64,000 nucleotides of DNA from Bacteroidales bacterium (GCA_016705005.1 JADIZB010000001.1:496001-560000), one strand, 5' to 3'. Positions 16,472 through 25,251 are shown, counted from the first letter of the stretch. Notes: a model not told the origin generated them from the sequence alone. Numbers and translations are program-made.

Positions 16472-17581
16472 ATGAAAAAGGCTTTGAAAATAGTGATTGG
16501 CGTTATTATCCTCGTGGTATTTGCAGGCACCATCGTTTACCTGTATCAGAAATCACAGGCGAAACCTGTTATCTTTGAAACCACCACGGCACAGGTCACC
16601 AACATCGTAAAAAAAACTGTGGCTACCGGAAAAGTAGTTCCACGAAAGGAGATTGAAATCAAACCCCAGGTTTCAGGTATCATTTCCGAACTTTATGTTG
16701 AAGCAGGCCAGAAGGTTAAAAAGGGAGATATGATCGCCAAAGTGCGCATCATCCCGAATATGATCAGTCTGAACGAAGCTGAATCGAGGGTGAACCGGGC
16801 AAAGATCAACCTGGACAATGCCCGGCAGAATTACGACCGTCAGAAAACACTGTACGACAGTCGTGTCATAGCCATTGCTGAACTTCAGAACTATGAAGTG
16901 GCCCTGAAAACTGCCCGTGAAGATGTGGATGCTGCTGAAAACAACCTGCAGCTGATCCGCGAAGGCATCACCAAAACCGCAGGTGCAGCAAGCAATACCA
17001 TCATCAGGTCAACCATCGAAGGTATGGTGCTGACGGTCCCGGTTGAAGTCGGCAACTCGGTCATCGAAAGCAACACGTTCAACGATGGTACCACCATTGC
17101 TACCATTGCCGATATGGGGGAAATGATTTTCAAGGGAAAAGTTGATGAGTCAGAGGTGGGTAAACTGCACGAAGGCATGGAACTCATCATGACCGTTGGA
17201 GCTATTGACACTGAGAAATTCACCGCAAAACTTGAGCATATTTCGCCGAAAGGAGTGGAAGAAAACGGGGCCATTCAGTTTGAAATCAGGGCTGCCGTTG
17301 AACTCAAGGAAAATATGTTTATCCGTGCCGGTTACAGTGCAAATGCTGATATAGTTCTCGAGCACCGCGACAGTGTGCTGGCTGTCCAGGAAAGCCTGAT
17401 CAAATATGAAGGCGATACGGCCTCGGTTGAGGTAGAAACCGCCCCACAAACCTTTAAGAAGAAAATAATCAAAACCGGTTTAAGCGATGGCGTTAATGTT
17501 GAAGTGTTGTCAGGAATCACCAAAAAAGACAAGCTCAAGATCCAGAATGCTCCGGACTCCGGAACTGAAGAAAAGAAATAG
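16472..17581 (+). CDS. HlyD/MacA-type periplasmic adaptor subunit
   Basis: The protein has an N-terminal membrane anchor (KALKIVIGVIILVVFAGTIVYLY), then a biotinyl-lipoyl half motif (GKVVPRKEIEIKPQVSGIISELYVEAGQKVKKGD), a coiled-coil hairpin (residues 95-160), the second lipoyl half (IRSTIEGMVLTVPVEVGNSV) and a beta-barrel domain, as in MacA. It would bridge the inner-membrane ABC permeases to an outer-membrane channel. ATG 16472 follows an AAGAAGAG stretch; an upstream in-frame TTG at 16445 would place charged residues before the anchor. It is the last gene of the cassette and is followed by a terminator. Confidence 0.94.
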   Translation: MKKALKIVIGVIILVVFAGTIVYLYQKSQAKPVIFETTTAQVTNIVKKTVATGKVVPRKEIEIKPQVSGIISELYVEAGQKVKKGDMIAKVRIIPNMISLNEAESRVNRAKINLDNARQNYDRQKTLYDSRVIAIAELQNYEVALKTAREDVDAAENNLQLIREGITKTAGAASNTIIRSTIEGMVLTVPVEVGNSVIESNTFNDGTTIATIADMGEMIFKGKVDESEVGKLHEGMELIMTVGAIDTEKFTAKLEHISPKGVEENGAIQFEIRAAVELKENMFIRAGYSANADIVLEHRDSVLAVQESLIKYEGDTASVEVETAPQTFKKKIIKTGLSDGVNVEVLSGITKKDKLKIQNAPDSGTEEKK

Positions 17582-17610
17582 TTGTTAAATCCAACTTCAT
17601 ATTGTTTGCA

Positions 17611-17638
17611 AAACCCGGAACCTTAAAAGTCCGGGTTT
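17611..17638 (+). terminator. Hairpin closing the ABC cassette
   Basis: AAACCCGGA at 17611-17619 pairs with TCCGGGTTT at 17630-17638 around a ten-base loop; only a weak T-rich tail (TGCTGTTT) follows. It separates the ABC cassette from the RiPP cluster. Confidence 0.65.
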
Positions 17639-17939
17639 GCTGTTTCCAAAAGGGTGTATTTCTCCGGAATGCCCATTGCTATTCAGAATCATTATAAATT
17701 TCGGGGATATGCTTAAAAAAACCGTTCTTCAGGTAGGAAAAACATGACTTAATCCCTAATATTGTATTGAATTACTCCGTTTGAATATGCATCTTTTCCT
17801 GCGAATCAGGCAGTGATCAGGCAATTTCAGTTGAAAAATTCATTGCTTTCATCATTAAAGCAGATTTTCTTTATAATTCGGAATTACCACTCAGAAGCAT
17901 CGGCTATAGACACGACAGCATTAAATAACGATAACGGTT
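17639..17939. other. Gap between the ABC cassette and the RiPP cluster
   Basis: No open frame longer than about 15 codons with a plausible start was found, and no precursor-like peptide. The region presumably holds the RiPP cluster promoter, but I see no convincing TTG-N19-TAnnTTTG pair. Confidence 0.5.
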
Positions 17940-18221
17940 TTGAAAATTCATTCATTTAATATCGATAATATAGGCCTGTATTACATTTCGCCTTACATAG
18001 AATACCGGACTGATGAGGAATTCGCATATTTCTACCATTCCCTTTTCGACAGGTCTGAAATTTTCGGAATAAAAGACAGCGCCAGAATGCAGGTGTTTTT
18101 TGAAACAATGAACAGCGGCACTGATGAGCAACACTGCCTCAGCATGATCAGCAATGCATTCAAAGCTGACAATCCCGCCAGTGTACTCATGAAACTAATG
18201 CAATCAGGTATCGTTGAATAA
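17940..18221 (+). CDS. Small unknown protein, first gene of a radical-SAM RiPP cluster
   Basis: The 93-residue acidic protein (IDNIGLYYISPYIEYRTDEE, then a helical half ending in ASVLMKLMQSGIVE) matches no family I recognise. The only early start in frame is a TTG at 17940; the first internal ATG would lose half the protein. The stop lies 11 bases before the SPASM radical SAM gene, so the two are almost certainly co-transcribed. By position it could be a chaperone, a peptide-binding partner like the small proteins of other RiPP systems, or an immunity protein; nothing in the sequence decides this. Confidence 0.6.
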   Translation: MKIHSFNIDNIGLYYISPYIEYRTDEEFAYFYHSLFDRSEIFGIKDSARMQVFFETMNSGTDEQHCLSMISNAFKADNPASVLMKLMQSGIVE

Positions 18222-18232
18222 TTCCCTGAAAA

Positions 18233-19621
18233 ATGGAATCTGTTAAAATAAGTCCATATACTATTCCGGGAGAGATGGCTGAAATGAAAGCCTGTTCTCT
18301 GTTTATGAACAGCGGGAAACATCACTTTCTTTTCAATCCTGAATTCGGAACATCCATACTTCTCGATGGGGTGCATACTGATCAGATACTTTCCGGAGCT
18401 CCGGGAGACGATCTTCAGTTCAAGCTTATCCAGCGCGGTTTTATGGAAGTTCCCGGGAGCAATTCCTGCATTTCGGGCGAAAGCATCATGCCCAGCTTTT
18501 TTATCATTGACCTTACCCAGGCCTGCAATTTCAGGTGTGCTTATTGTTTCCGCCACCTGAATCAGAAATCGACCACCATCAGCGACCATAATCTGGAGGC
18601 CATTGTTGGATATATCAGTGACCATTGCCTGAGAAATAATCTTACCGATGTGAATGTTCAGCCCTGGGGTGGCGAACCGCTGCTTGCCTGGAAGAAGATC
18701 ATCCGGATGCATGATCTTTTTCTGGAAAAAGGACTGAGACCCATTTTTGTAATAGAATCCAATGCCGGACTAATTACAAAAGAAATTGCAGCTGAAGCCT
18801 TCAGTCGGGATATCCGCATAGGTGTAAGCATTGATGGCCCCCCTGACCTGCACAATAGTCAGCGGAAACTGGCAAGCGGCAGACCTTCATTCGAAAAAAT
18901 GTATGAAGGCATGCAAAACCTGCGCAATGCAGGTTTCGGCCAGCGGCATGGGGTGATTACAGTGCTTACGCGGAATGGATATCCCTATGTTGAGGAAATA
19001 CTTGAATATTTTGCTGTTGAACTAAGTATTGACCGGCTGAGGCTTAACGTGGTTAAGGATAGTCCGATGATGAAGGACAAAAATCTCTGTCTGACAGAGG
19101 ATGAAATTACCGATTTTAATCTGCGACTGGTTAAGAAACTTATTGAACTGAATAGACGAGGCTACCCAATCACCGAAATCAATGTGATGGATAAACTCAA
19201 CAACCTGCTGACCCGGAAGCGGGTAAACATCTGCAATTCACGTGGCTGTATGGGAGGGAAAAAAATGGTTGCCTTCGATCAGGATGGCAGGATTTTCCCT
19301 TGCGACATAACCGACTATAAAGAAGAAGCAGTGGGTTCCGTTTTTGATGGTAAAAATCTGATAGAAATGCTTGAACAGGCGCACCTGCAAAATCAGTTTT
19401 TCAGGCCGAAACAGGATCCGGATTGTTCCGGTTGTGATTGGGCCTTTTTCTGTAAAGGAGGCTGTACCAATGCCATTCTCTATAAAAAAGGTGAAATCAG
19501 CGGCATCGACAGGCAGGAGTGCATCACCAACAAAACCCTGTATCCGGCTCTCATCCAAATGATTATTCATGAACCGGAAATACTGAAGACAATGACCAAA
19601 AATCAGATAGAAATCGTTTAA
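18233..19621 (+). CDS. Radical SAM/SPASM peptide maturase
   Basis: The 462-residue enzyme has a roughly 85-residue N-terminal extension that may bind the precursor leader. The radical SAM core follows, with the CX3CX2C motif CNFRCAYC (Cys98, 102, 105) and VQPWGGEPLLAWKKI as the SAM-binding GGE motif. A C-terminal SPASM domain contains CNSRGCMGG, FPCD and CSGCDWAFFCKGGC, enough Cys for two auxiliary Fe-S clusters. This is the architecture of enzymes that form C-C, C-O or thioether links in RiPPs. The next gene is a second radical SAM enzyme nine bases away, and a Trp-rich precursor lies downstream, so Trp cross-linking is the best guess for one or both enzymes. Confidence 0.92.
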   Translation: MESVKISPYTIPGEMAEMKACSLFMNSGKHHFLFNPEFGTSILLDGVHTDQILSGAPGDDLQFKLIQRGFMEVPGSNSCISGESIMPSFFIIDLTQACNFRCAYCFRHLNQKSTTISDHNLEAIVGYISDHCLRNNLTDVNVQPWGGEPLLAWKKIIRMHDLFLEKGLRPIFVIESNAGLITKEIAAEAFSRDIRIGVSIDGPPDLHNSQRKLASGRPSFEKMYEGMQNLRNAGFGQRHGVITVLTRNGYPYVEEILEYFAVELSIDRLRLNVVKDSPMMKDKNLCLTEDEITDFNLRLVKKLIELNRRGYPITEINVMDKLNNLLTRKRVNICNSRGCMGGKKMVAFDQDGRIFPCDITDYKEEAVGSVFDGKNLIEMLEQAHLQNQFFRPKQDPDCSGCDWAFFCKGGCTNAILYKKGEISGIDRQECITNKTLYPALIQMIIHEPEILKTMTKNQIEIV

Positions 19622-19630
19622 TCCACTGAA

Positions 19631-20575
19631 ATGAATCTGGCCTATTTTTCGATGAGTTATGATTGCAATGAAAAGTGCATCTTTTGCCCTTGCTCGGAGA
19701 ATGCCCGTGAAATTGAACCTTTGAGTCTGGATGAAATGAAGCGCAGTGTCGACATTATCCTGGCCAAAGGCCCGCTGGATATTGCAGTTATATCAGGCGG
19801 TGAACCTACGTTAAATAAGGAATTCGCTGAGTTTGCAGCTTACCTGATCGAAAAAAACATTAAAATCGGCCTGCTGTCCAATTCACTGAAATTTGCCAGC
19901 AAACGTTATCTAAATCTGTTACTGGGGATCACAGGTACCGGTATGCTAGAAGTGACAACCGCCTTTCACAGCCATCTCCCGGAAAAACACAATCTCCTCA
20001 CCGGCCTGCCCAACAGTTTTGAAAAATCATTACAGGGTATTCTGAATGTTGTTGAAGCAGGTGTTAAGGTATCGGTAAAATACAACCTGATTAACCATAC
20101 GTATATCGCCCTGCCTGAATACATTGACTGGGTTTACCGGACTTTCCCCGATAAGGTAAATCTGATCATCTGTAATATAGACCTTACAGGTATTGCACTG
20201 AAAAATAAAGAACTTACTGCCGTCTCTTTTGCTGATTCGGCTCCCCTGCTCGAAGAGGCACTGGATAAGGTAATTGAATATCAGAATGAAGGCCGCTCAA
20301 GAAATGTCAGGGTATTCGATACCCCACTCTGTACACTCGACCCTTATTACTGGGATTTTGTAGAAAGCGGTGCCGGTACAAACGTATCGGCATTGAGAAT
20401 TCCGTCAGACTCACCTGAAAAAAACAGGCTTTACCTGGACGTGGATGGTGATTCAGGCACACTTTTTGAACCCTGCAACCGCTGTGAAGTAAAGGATATC
20501 TGTCCGGGTACCTGGCGGAGAACGGGGGAATATTTTGGAAATGAAATCTTTCAACCCATTGAAGAAGAGATATAA
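19631..20575 (+). CDS. Second radical SAM enzyme of the RiPP cluster
   Basis: The 314-residue protein starts almost directly with the cluster motif CNEKCIFCPC (Cys12, 16, 19) and has a clear AVISGGEPTLNKEF SAM-binding motif. After the TIM-barrel part it carries Cys residues in PLCTLDP and CNRCEVKDICPGTW, consistent with one auxiliary cluster. It has no N-terminal leader-binding extension. The middle part (HSHLPEKHNLLTG, FEKSLQGILNVVEAGVKVSVK) reminds me of HxsC, the second radical SAM protein of His-Xaa-Ser peptide systems, but the precursor here has no such repeats. It may add a different link or work as a partner of the SPASM enzyme. Confidence 0.88.
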   Translation: MNLAYFSMSYDCNEKCIFCPCSENAREIEPLSLDEMKRSVDIILAKGPLDIAVISGGEPTLNKEFAEFAAYLIEKNIKIGLLSNSLKFASKRYLNLLLGITGTGMLEVTTAFHSHLPEKHNLLTGLPNSFEKSLQGILNVVEAGVKVSVKYNLINHTYIALPEYIDWVYRTFPDKVNLIICNIDLTGIALKNKELTAVSFADSAPLLEEALDKVIEYQNEGRSRNVRVFDTPLCTLDPYYWDFVESGAGTNVSALRIPSDSPEKNRLYLDVDGDSGTLFEPCNRCEVKDICPGTWRRTGEYFGNEIFQPIEEEI

Positions 20576-20588
20576 CACTCAAAGAGTG
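20576..20588 (+). other. Small hairpin between radical SAM gene and precursor
   Basis: CACTC (20576-20580) and GAGTG (20584-20588) can pair around AAA right after the enzyme stop codon. It has no T-run. It could stabilise or mark a processed precursor mRNA, but the stem is only five pairs. Confidence 0.3.
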
Positions 20589-20623
20589 ATAATTAACCTA
20601 ATGTTTCACTAAAAACAACAACT

Positions 20624-20767
20624 ATGCGCAAAGTGAGTGTGTTTTCAAAAAAGCTCGGTTCAAAGGTTACTGTTGAGCTGAACAAGGAAAAAAAGGCGGC
20701 CAAGCCAAGCTGGGAAGCCTGGGTCAATGCAGGATGGGGCAACTGGGCTCCGGTCTGCAACAAATAA
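20624..20767 (+). CDS. Trp-rich RiPP precursor peptide
   Basis: A 47-codon gene starts at ATG 20624 and stops at TAA 20765-20767, 48 bases after the second radical SAM gene. The first 27 residues are a basic leader (MRKVSVFSKKLGSKVTVELN, then KEKKAAK). The rest is the probable core PSWEAWVNAGWGNWAPVCNK. The core has four Trp at 30, 33, 38 and 41, giving two W-x-x-W pairs and two W-x-N triplets (WVN, WGN), plus one Cys at 45. W-x-N is the kind of aromatic-x-Asn motif that radical SAM enzymes of the Xye/triceptide group turn into three-residue cyclophanes, and Trp-Trp linkage is seen in darobactin. There is no GG leader cleavage site, and no cluster protease is visible. Confidence 0.85.
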   Translation: MRKVSVFSKKLGSKVTVELNKEKKAAKPSWEAWVNAGWGNWAPVCNK

Positions 20768-20776
20768 AATGACTAC

Positions 20777-20810
20777 CATGAGCACCTTGACTGGTGCTCA
20801 TGCTTTTTTT
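20777..20810 (+). terminator. Intrinsic terminator of the RiPP cluster
   Basis: CATGAGCACC (20777-20786) pairs perfectly with GGTGCTCATG (20793-20802) around a six-base loop and is followed by C and seven T residues. It lies nine bases after the precursor stop codon, so the cluster transcript ends with the precursor. Confidence 0.92.
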
Positions 20811-21074
20811 GCAAAAATCCATAATTTCTTTCCCGGCCAGAACAGCCATTGTTTCAGAGCTATAACCTATTGCGATTATTATATTTCTATGCTTATAAAC
20901 TGCCCTTTCATGATATTTCTGCATGCCTGATCAAAGGTTGACAGGACTATTCTCATTGACCTGTAGTCGTTCACCTCAGGGAATATTTTAAACACTTTAT
21001 GCAGGATAAATGTTAATAAACAAACCTGTAATGTCTTTTCATATTACTACTGTTTATATTTAACTACTGATTCT
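20811..21074. other. Gap between RiPP terminator and nhaA
   Basis: No supported gene. The last 80 bases before nhaA are AT-rich and probably contain its promoter; no consensus element stands out. Confidence 0.45.
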
Positions 21075-22406
21075 ATGGCAATAAGTCAAATAAAAAAGGA
21101 TCCGGCAGACCGCTGGATCATCGATCCGATGAAACGGTTTCTGAGTAACAGTACGATGAGCGGAATTATACTCTTTTCATCCGCGATACTTGCGATTGTT
21201 CTCTCCAATTCACCCTGGGCCGATGAATTTCACCATTTCTGGGAGATCAATTTCTCCATTGGTTTCTTTGAATGGGAACTTTCGAAAAGCCTGCACCACT
21301 GGATCAACGATGGGCTGATGGCGGTTTTCTTCTTTGTAGTCGGGCTTGAGTTAAAACGTGAGATTATCAGTGGCGAACTGAGCAACCCCCGTGCAGCGTT
21401 GCTTCCCATTGGTGCGGCAATCGGAGGTATGCTCATTCCGGCACTTATCTATCTCGCATTCAATCCATCCGGCGAAAGGTCAGGTGGCTGGGGCATCCCA
21501 ATGGCGACCGATATCGCTTTTGCCCTGGGCATTTTGTACCTGCTCGGCGACAAGGTCCCCGTTTCTCTGAAAATCTTTCTTACGGCACTTGCCATTGCCG
21601 ATGATCTGGGAGCTGTTCTTGTAATTGCATTCTTTTATACTTCAGATATCAATATGATCAGTTTGCTGACCGGTGGAGGGTTTTTGCTTGTTCTGATCAT
21701 CGCCAACAGGATAGGTGTCAGCAACACGCTTTTCTATGGAATTGTTGGAATTGGTGGATTATGGCTGGCTTTTCTTATGTCCGGTGTTCATGCTACAATT
21801 GCGGCTGTATTGGCAGCCTTCACCATCCCCGCCAGGGTAAAATGCACAGAATCAGTCTATAATAAAAAACTCACAGAATTACTTTCTCAATTCAGAAATG
21901 CACGGCCCAATAATTCTCCTACTGTCACAACCGAACAACTGCATATTCTTGAAGAAATCAGGTATGTTTCAAAAAAGGCACTGACTCCTCTACAGAGACT
22001 TGAGCATTCGATGCATCCACTTGTTGCTTTTATAATCATGCCACTGTTTGCTCTGGCAAATGCTGGAATTACCATCTCGTCCGACAGTCTTAATCTGCTG
22101 ACAAGTAGTATAACACTCGGGGTCTTTTTCGGACTGTTGATTGGTAAAGTAACCGGAGTCGTAGGGTTTGTAACAATATTTACCAGGCTCGGATGGGCTG
22201 TACTTCCGAAAGACTTTACCCGACAACATCTGATTGGGGCAGGATTTCTGGCAGGAATCGGATTTACAATGTCGTTGTTTATTTCCAATCTTGCTTTTGA
22301 GCAGAAAATTTATGTGGAACAGGCTAAAATGGGCATTCTGCTTGCTTCAGTAGTAGCAGGGCTGATAGGGTATTATATCCTAAAGACAGCCGGAAAGCCG
22401 GAATAG
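21075..22406 (+). CDS. nhaA: Na+/H+ antiporter NhaA
   Basis: NhaA exports Na+ (or Li+) in exchange for protons at the inner membrane and controls cytoplasmic pH and sodium. The 443-residue protein has the family motifs VFFFVVGLELKREIISGELS, PMATDIAFALGILYLLG and the functional aspartate pair in AIADDLGAVLVIAFFY, with about 12 hydrophobic helices and GAGFLAGIGFTMSLFISNLAF near the end. An insert of about 50 hydrophilic residues (residues 255-310) is longer than in the E. coli protein and is common in this phylum. It stands alone after the RiPP cluster terminator. Confidence 0.97.
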   Translation: MAISQIKKDPADRWIIDPMKRFLSNSTMSGIILFSSAILAIVLSNSPWADEFHHFWEINFSIGFFEWELSKSLHHWINDGLMAVFFFVVGLELKREIISGELSNPRAALLPIGAAIGGMLIPALIYLAFNPSGERSGGWGIPMATDIAFALGILYLLGDKVPVSLKIFLTALAIADDLGAVLVIAFFYTSDINMISLLTGGGFLLVLIIANRIGVSNTLFYGIVGIGGLWLAFLMSGVHATIAAVLAAFTIPARVKCTESVYNKKLTELLSQFRNARPNNSPTVTTEQLHILEEIRYVSKKALTPLQRLEHSMHPLVAFIIMPLFALANAGITISSDSLNLLTSSITLGVFFGLLIGKVTGVVGFVTIFTRLGWAVLPKDFTRQHLIGAGFLAGIGFTMSLFISNLAFEQKIYVEQAKMGILLASVVAGLIGYYILKTAGKPE

Positions 22407-22587
22407 AGTCAGTGATTACCTCATATTGTTTCTTATCCGGAATCTGCCTGAAAAGCCGGCTAATCCAGCTTCAGGGCATGGTTGTGAGACATCCCTGCCC
22501 GCTTACAATCTCCTGTTACTTCAAAAACAGCGTAGCCTGACAGTCTGAATCCCGAATGGTAAAATCACAGGAACGAAAGCACCTGAG

Positions 22588-25251
22588 CTATTTTCCCGAT
22601 TCCTTTATCTGCTTCATTAACTGATCACCCAATCCGATACTGTAACCCTCGGAATGCCAGACAATCTCCCCTTTCCCGCTGATAAATACAACAACAGGGT
22701 ACTGTGGAATACCCTGAATGCTACAAACGGTGCTTACAGAAGAAGAAACATCACCTTTTTCATCTGAGCCAAATACCGATTTCAACGGAAGGCCCTTATA
22801 GTTAGTCTGGTCAAAACCCGGGCTGAGCTTTTCTTTTGCAACCAGGAAGAGAAACTGACCACCCCAGTTGTCTAAACCGCTTTTAACAGCCTTAATGTCT
22901 TCCATCAGGTGTCGGGTTGGTTCCTTCCCCGGATCAATAATGGCAATGACCATTCCTTTTGCTGCAGTGAAATCGGCTAATTTTACAGACTCTCCCGTTT
23001 GAAGTTTCCGGAAACCGGCATCCATATCTGCCTTACCCAAAATACCCGATTGTTGTTTTTCAGAAGCCAGACTGACCTTTACCCTGGCTGTCTCATTTAA
23101 TCTGACTCTGAAGTAGCTGATGCTACAAACGACCGACCCGTCAGCCTGCCTGTTCCCGGTCAGTAACCGGTAATATCCGGTATCAACCTTAAGATTGCAG
23201 GGGAATGATTTCAGGGATTCATCGAGCTCATAGTCAAGGGTGATAAACCGACCCTTATCGAGCCGTGCAAGGGTATAATGAATGTAGTACTGAGGAATAA
23301 AAGATTTATCGTCCGAATCATTCTCTAGTAAAATATTTCCCTTAACACCGGGAGAGACTATCCTACCAGAAAAACGTACTTCATTCCATGATCCGTTGTG
23401 GAAAAACTGGGGTACACGGGTCGCAGGTTCAAGTCGTGACGGAATTCCAAAACTCCGGCATATGGCCACAAATAAAACATCACGGGAGTATCTGTCGGAT
23501 CGCTTCAGTTGCATTACACCTTCCGGATTTATCGGAACATTGTAATAATTTGAAACTGAATCAAGCAGGATGTGATCACTTACCCAGTTTACAATTTCAC
23601 CGGGATTATTCCTGAACGATTCAGCCAGTTCAGGAGTAAAGAATTGCTGAATCCAGCTCCGCCACTCTGTTACGAATTCCCTGCCAATCCTGGGTGAAAG
23701 AACATACCGGTCAATGTACTCCTTTCCTGAATTCTCCACCATAGCCGGATATTTTCCAAATGCATTCAAATGATCATTCAGTACAGAAGCCCGGATGTCA
23801 TGCAGATCCTTTTCTGAAATATTTGCCAGGAGAGCCATTCCCGAAGCTGAATTTTCACTTTTAAAACTGTTCATAAAGTCCGCGATCTCCTTCCAGTTGC
23901 CACGGCTTTTCATGAGGTAACCCCACACCTCCCCTCCATCCAGGCCCTTTCCTGTGGCTATTTTCACTGCAGAAACGGAATCAATAAATGTTGCGATATA
24001 GGCATTACGGATTGAATCTTCCTGCTTTAGCCGGCGGTTGTTGGACTCAGTTTTTGACTGATCGGCCGGTGGCAGCTGCTTTCTGGCCGGAGGAATCAGA
24101 GAGAGTAATTGATCCCTGAGTTTGTAATCAGCTGAATTCAAATTAATTACAATAGTATCAGTGTCAGATGCCTTAACAACCTGATGTCCAAATAAGCCAT
24201 CTTTGGATGCCCACACCACCAGGTCACCAAAACCGGTGGTTGCATCACAAAATCCCACCTTATCCGTATATCTGGTTGCAATCGGGTAGAACTCAGCATA
24301 ATTATAGAGTGAATATTCAACCTTGACATTCTCAACAGGTTTTCCTTCCACTCCATTGACCCTTACCGGGACAATTCTTGTTTCAGTATAGTTCCTGAGC
24401 AGATTCAGCCTGGTAAATCTGTCGTTTTTCTCAAGTACTTCCTCATCACCCATATACTGACCATAAACAAAGGTATGCGTCATCATGGCCCGTTTCACCG
24501 GTTCGGCAAACCAGGCCATATCAAGCGCCGGTTCCGGTTCACAGGCTCCCATGAAATGCCATTTGCCATCAACCCAGATTTCCACCCAGGCATGGTTGTC
24601 ATCGGTATGGGCCCAGCGTGGGGTGTATACCTGCCTGGCCGGAATGCCGACAGCCCTTAATGCAGCTACTGTGAATGTTGATTCCTCACCACACCGGCCG
24701 AAAGCGGTTCTTACAGAAGTTAACGGACCTGAAGTCCGCTCATCGGTCGATTTGTAATTCACTTTTTCGTGACACCAGTGATTCACTTCAAGCGCTGCTT
24801 CAGCCATGTCCATTCCTTTTATGCGGTCCTTCAGTTCTTTGAGGAAAACCTGCCTGGCTGTGTCGGTATATTCATTGTTGACCCGATACGGAAGGACAAA
24901 ATGAAGAAATACCTTTTCAGGAATCTGCTTTCCCCAGTTGAAAAACGCTTGTGCTTCCAGTGCGCTTCTTACCTGTTTAAGATTGTATTCACCATCATTC
25001 ATAGCAAGGTCGCTCAAAGGCATAAAAGCATAAAGAAACTCAAGTCCTTCTGTTTCGGCTCTGGTAAGTTGGCCGTCAAAAACACTGAACAGAGCCGAAT
25101 CACGTCCGAGAGCCAGCTCCTTCTGCTTCAGAAACAGTGTATGGACAAGTTCACGGTATTCCGTGTCCTGAATCAGGTGCCGGTCTCCCTGACGACAACA
25201 GGCCGTTAACAATATCGTTGCCAGTAAGATAACAGTGAGATAGTGTTTCAT
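22588..25251 (-). CDS. Lipoprotein with transglutaminase-like and thioredoxin-like domains
   Basis: The 887-residue protein has a lipoprotein signal (TVILLATILLTACC). The transglutaminase-like cysteine-protease core has its nucleophile at Cys187 (GRCGEESTFTV) and its His at residue 220 (DDNHAWVEIWVDGKWHFMG). A middle region with a second core-like stretch (SVSNYYNVPINPEG, CRSFGIPSRLEPATRVP) lacks the catalytic Cys. The C-terminal 160 residues look thioredoxin-like (MVIAIIDPGKEPTRHLM, PQYPVVVFISGKGEIVWHSEG) but show no CxxC. It probably acts on proteins or peptides in the periplasm or at the cell surface. It stands alone on the minus strand. Confidence 0.8.
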   Translation of the reverse strand: MKHYLTVILLATILLTACCRQGDRHLIQDTEYRELVHTLFLKQKELALGRDSALFSVFDGQLTRAETEGLEFLYAFMPLSDLAMNDGEYNLKQVRSALEAQAFFNWGKQIPEKVFLHFVLPYRVNNEYTDTARQVFLKELKDRIKGMDMAEAALEVNHWCHEKVNYKSTDERTSGPLTSVRTAFGRCGEESTFTVAALRAVGIPARQVYTPRWAHTDDNHAWVEIWVDGKWHFMGACEPEPALDMAWFAEPVKRAMMTHTFVYGQYMGDEEVLEKNDRFTRLNLLRNYTETRIVPVRVNGVEGKPVENVKVEYSLYNYAEFYPIATRYTDKVGFCDATTGFGDLVVWASKDGLFGHQVVKASDTDTIVINLNSADYKLRDQLLSLIPPARKQLPPADQSKTESNNRRLKQEDSIRNAYIATFIDSVSAVKIATGKGLDGGEVWGYLMKSRGNWKEIADFMNSFKSENSASGMALLANISEKDLHDIRASVLNDHLNAFGKYPAMVENSGKEYIDRYVLSPRIGREFVTEWRSWIQQFFTPELAESFRNNPGEIVNWVSDHILLDSVSNYYNVPINPEGVMQLKRSDRYSRDVLFVAICRSFGIPSRLEPATRVPQFFHNGSWNEVRFSGRIVSPGVKGNILLENDSDDKSFIPQYYIHYTLARLDKGRFITLDYELDESLKSFPCNLKVDTGYYRLLTGNRQADGSVVCSISYFRVRLNETARVKVSLASEKQQSGILGKADMDAGFRKLQTGESVKLADFTAAKGMVIAIIDPGKEPTRHLMEDIKAVKSGLDNWGGQFLFLVAKEKLSPGFDQTNYKGLPLKSVFGSDEKGDVSSSVSTVCSIQGIPQYPVVVFISGKGEIVWHSEGYSIGLGDQLMKQIKESGK

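Noticed and set aside
17611..17939. One operon of ABC cassette plus RiPP genes
   Set aside because: A GC-rich hairpin and a 300-base gap separate them, so co-transcription is not supported by sequence.
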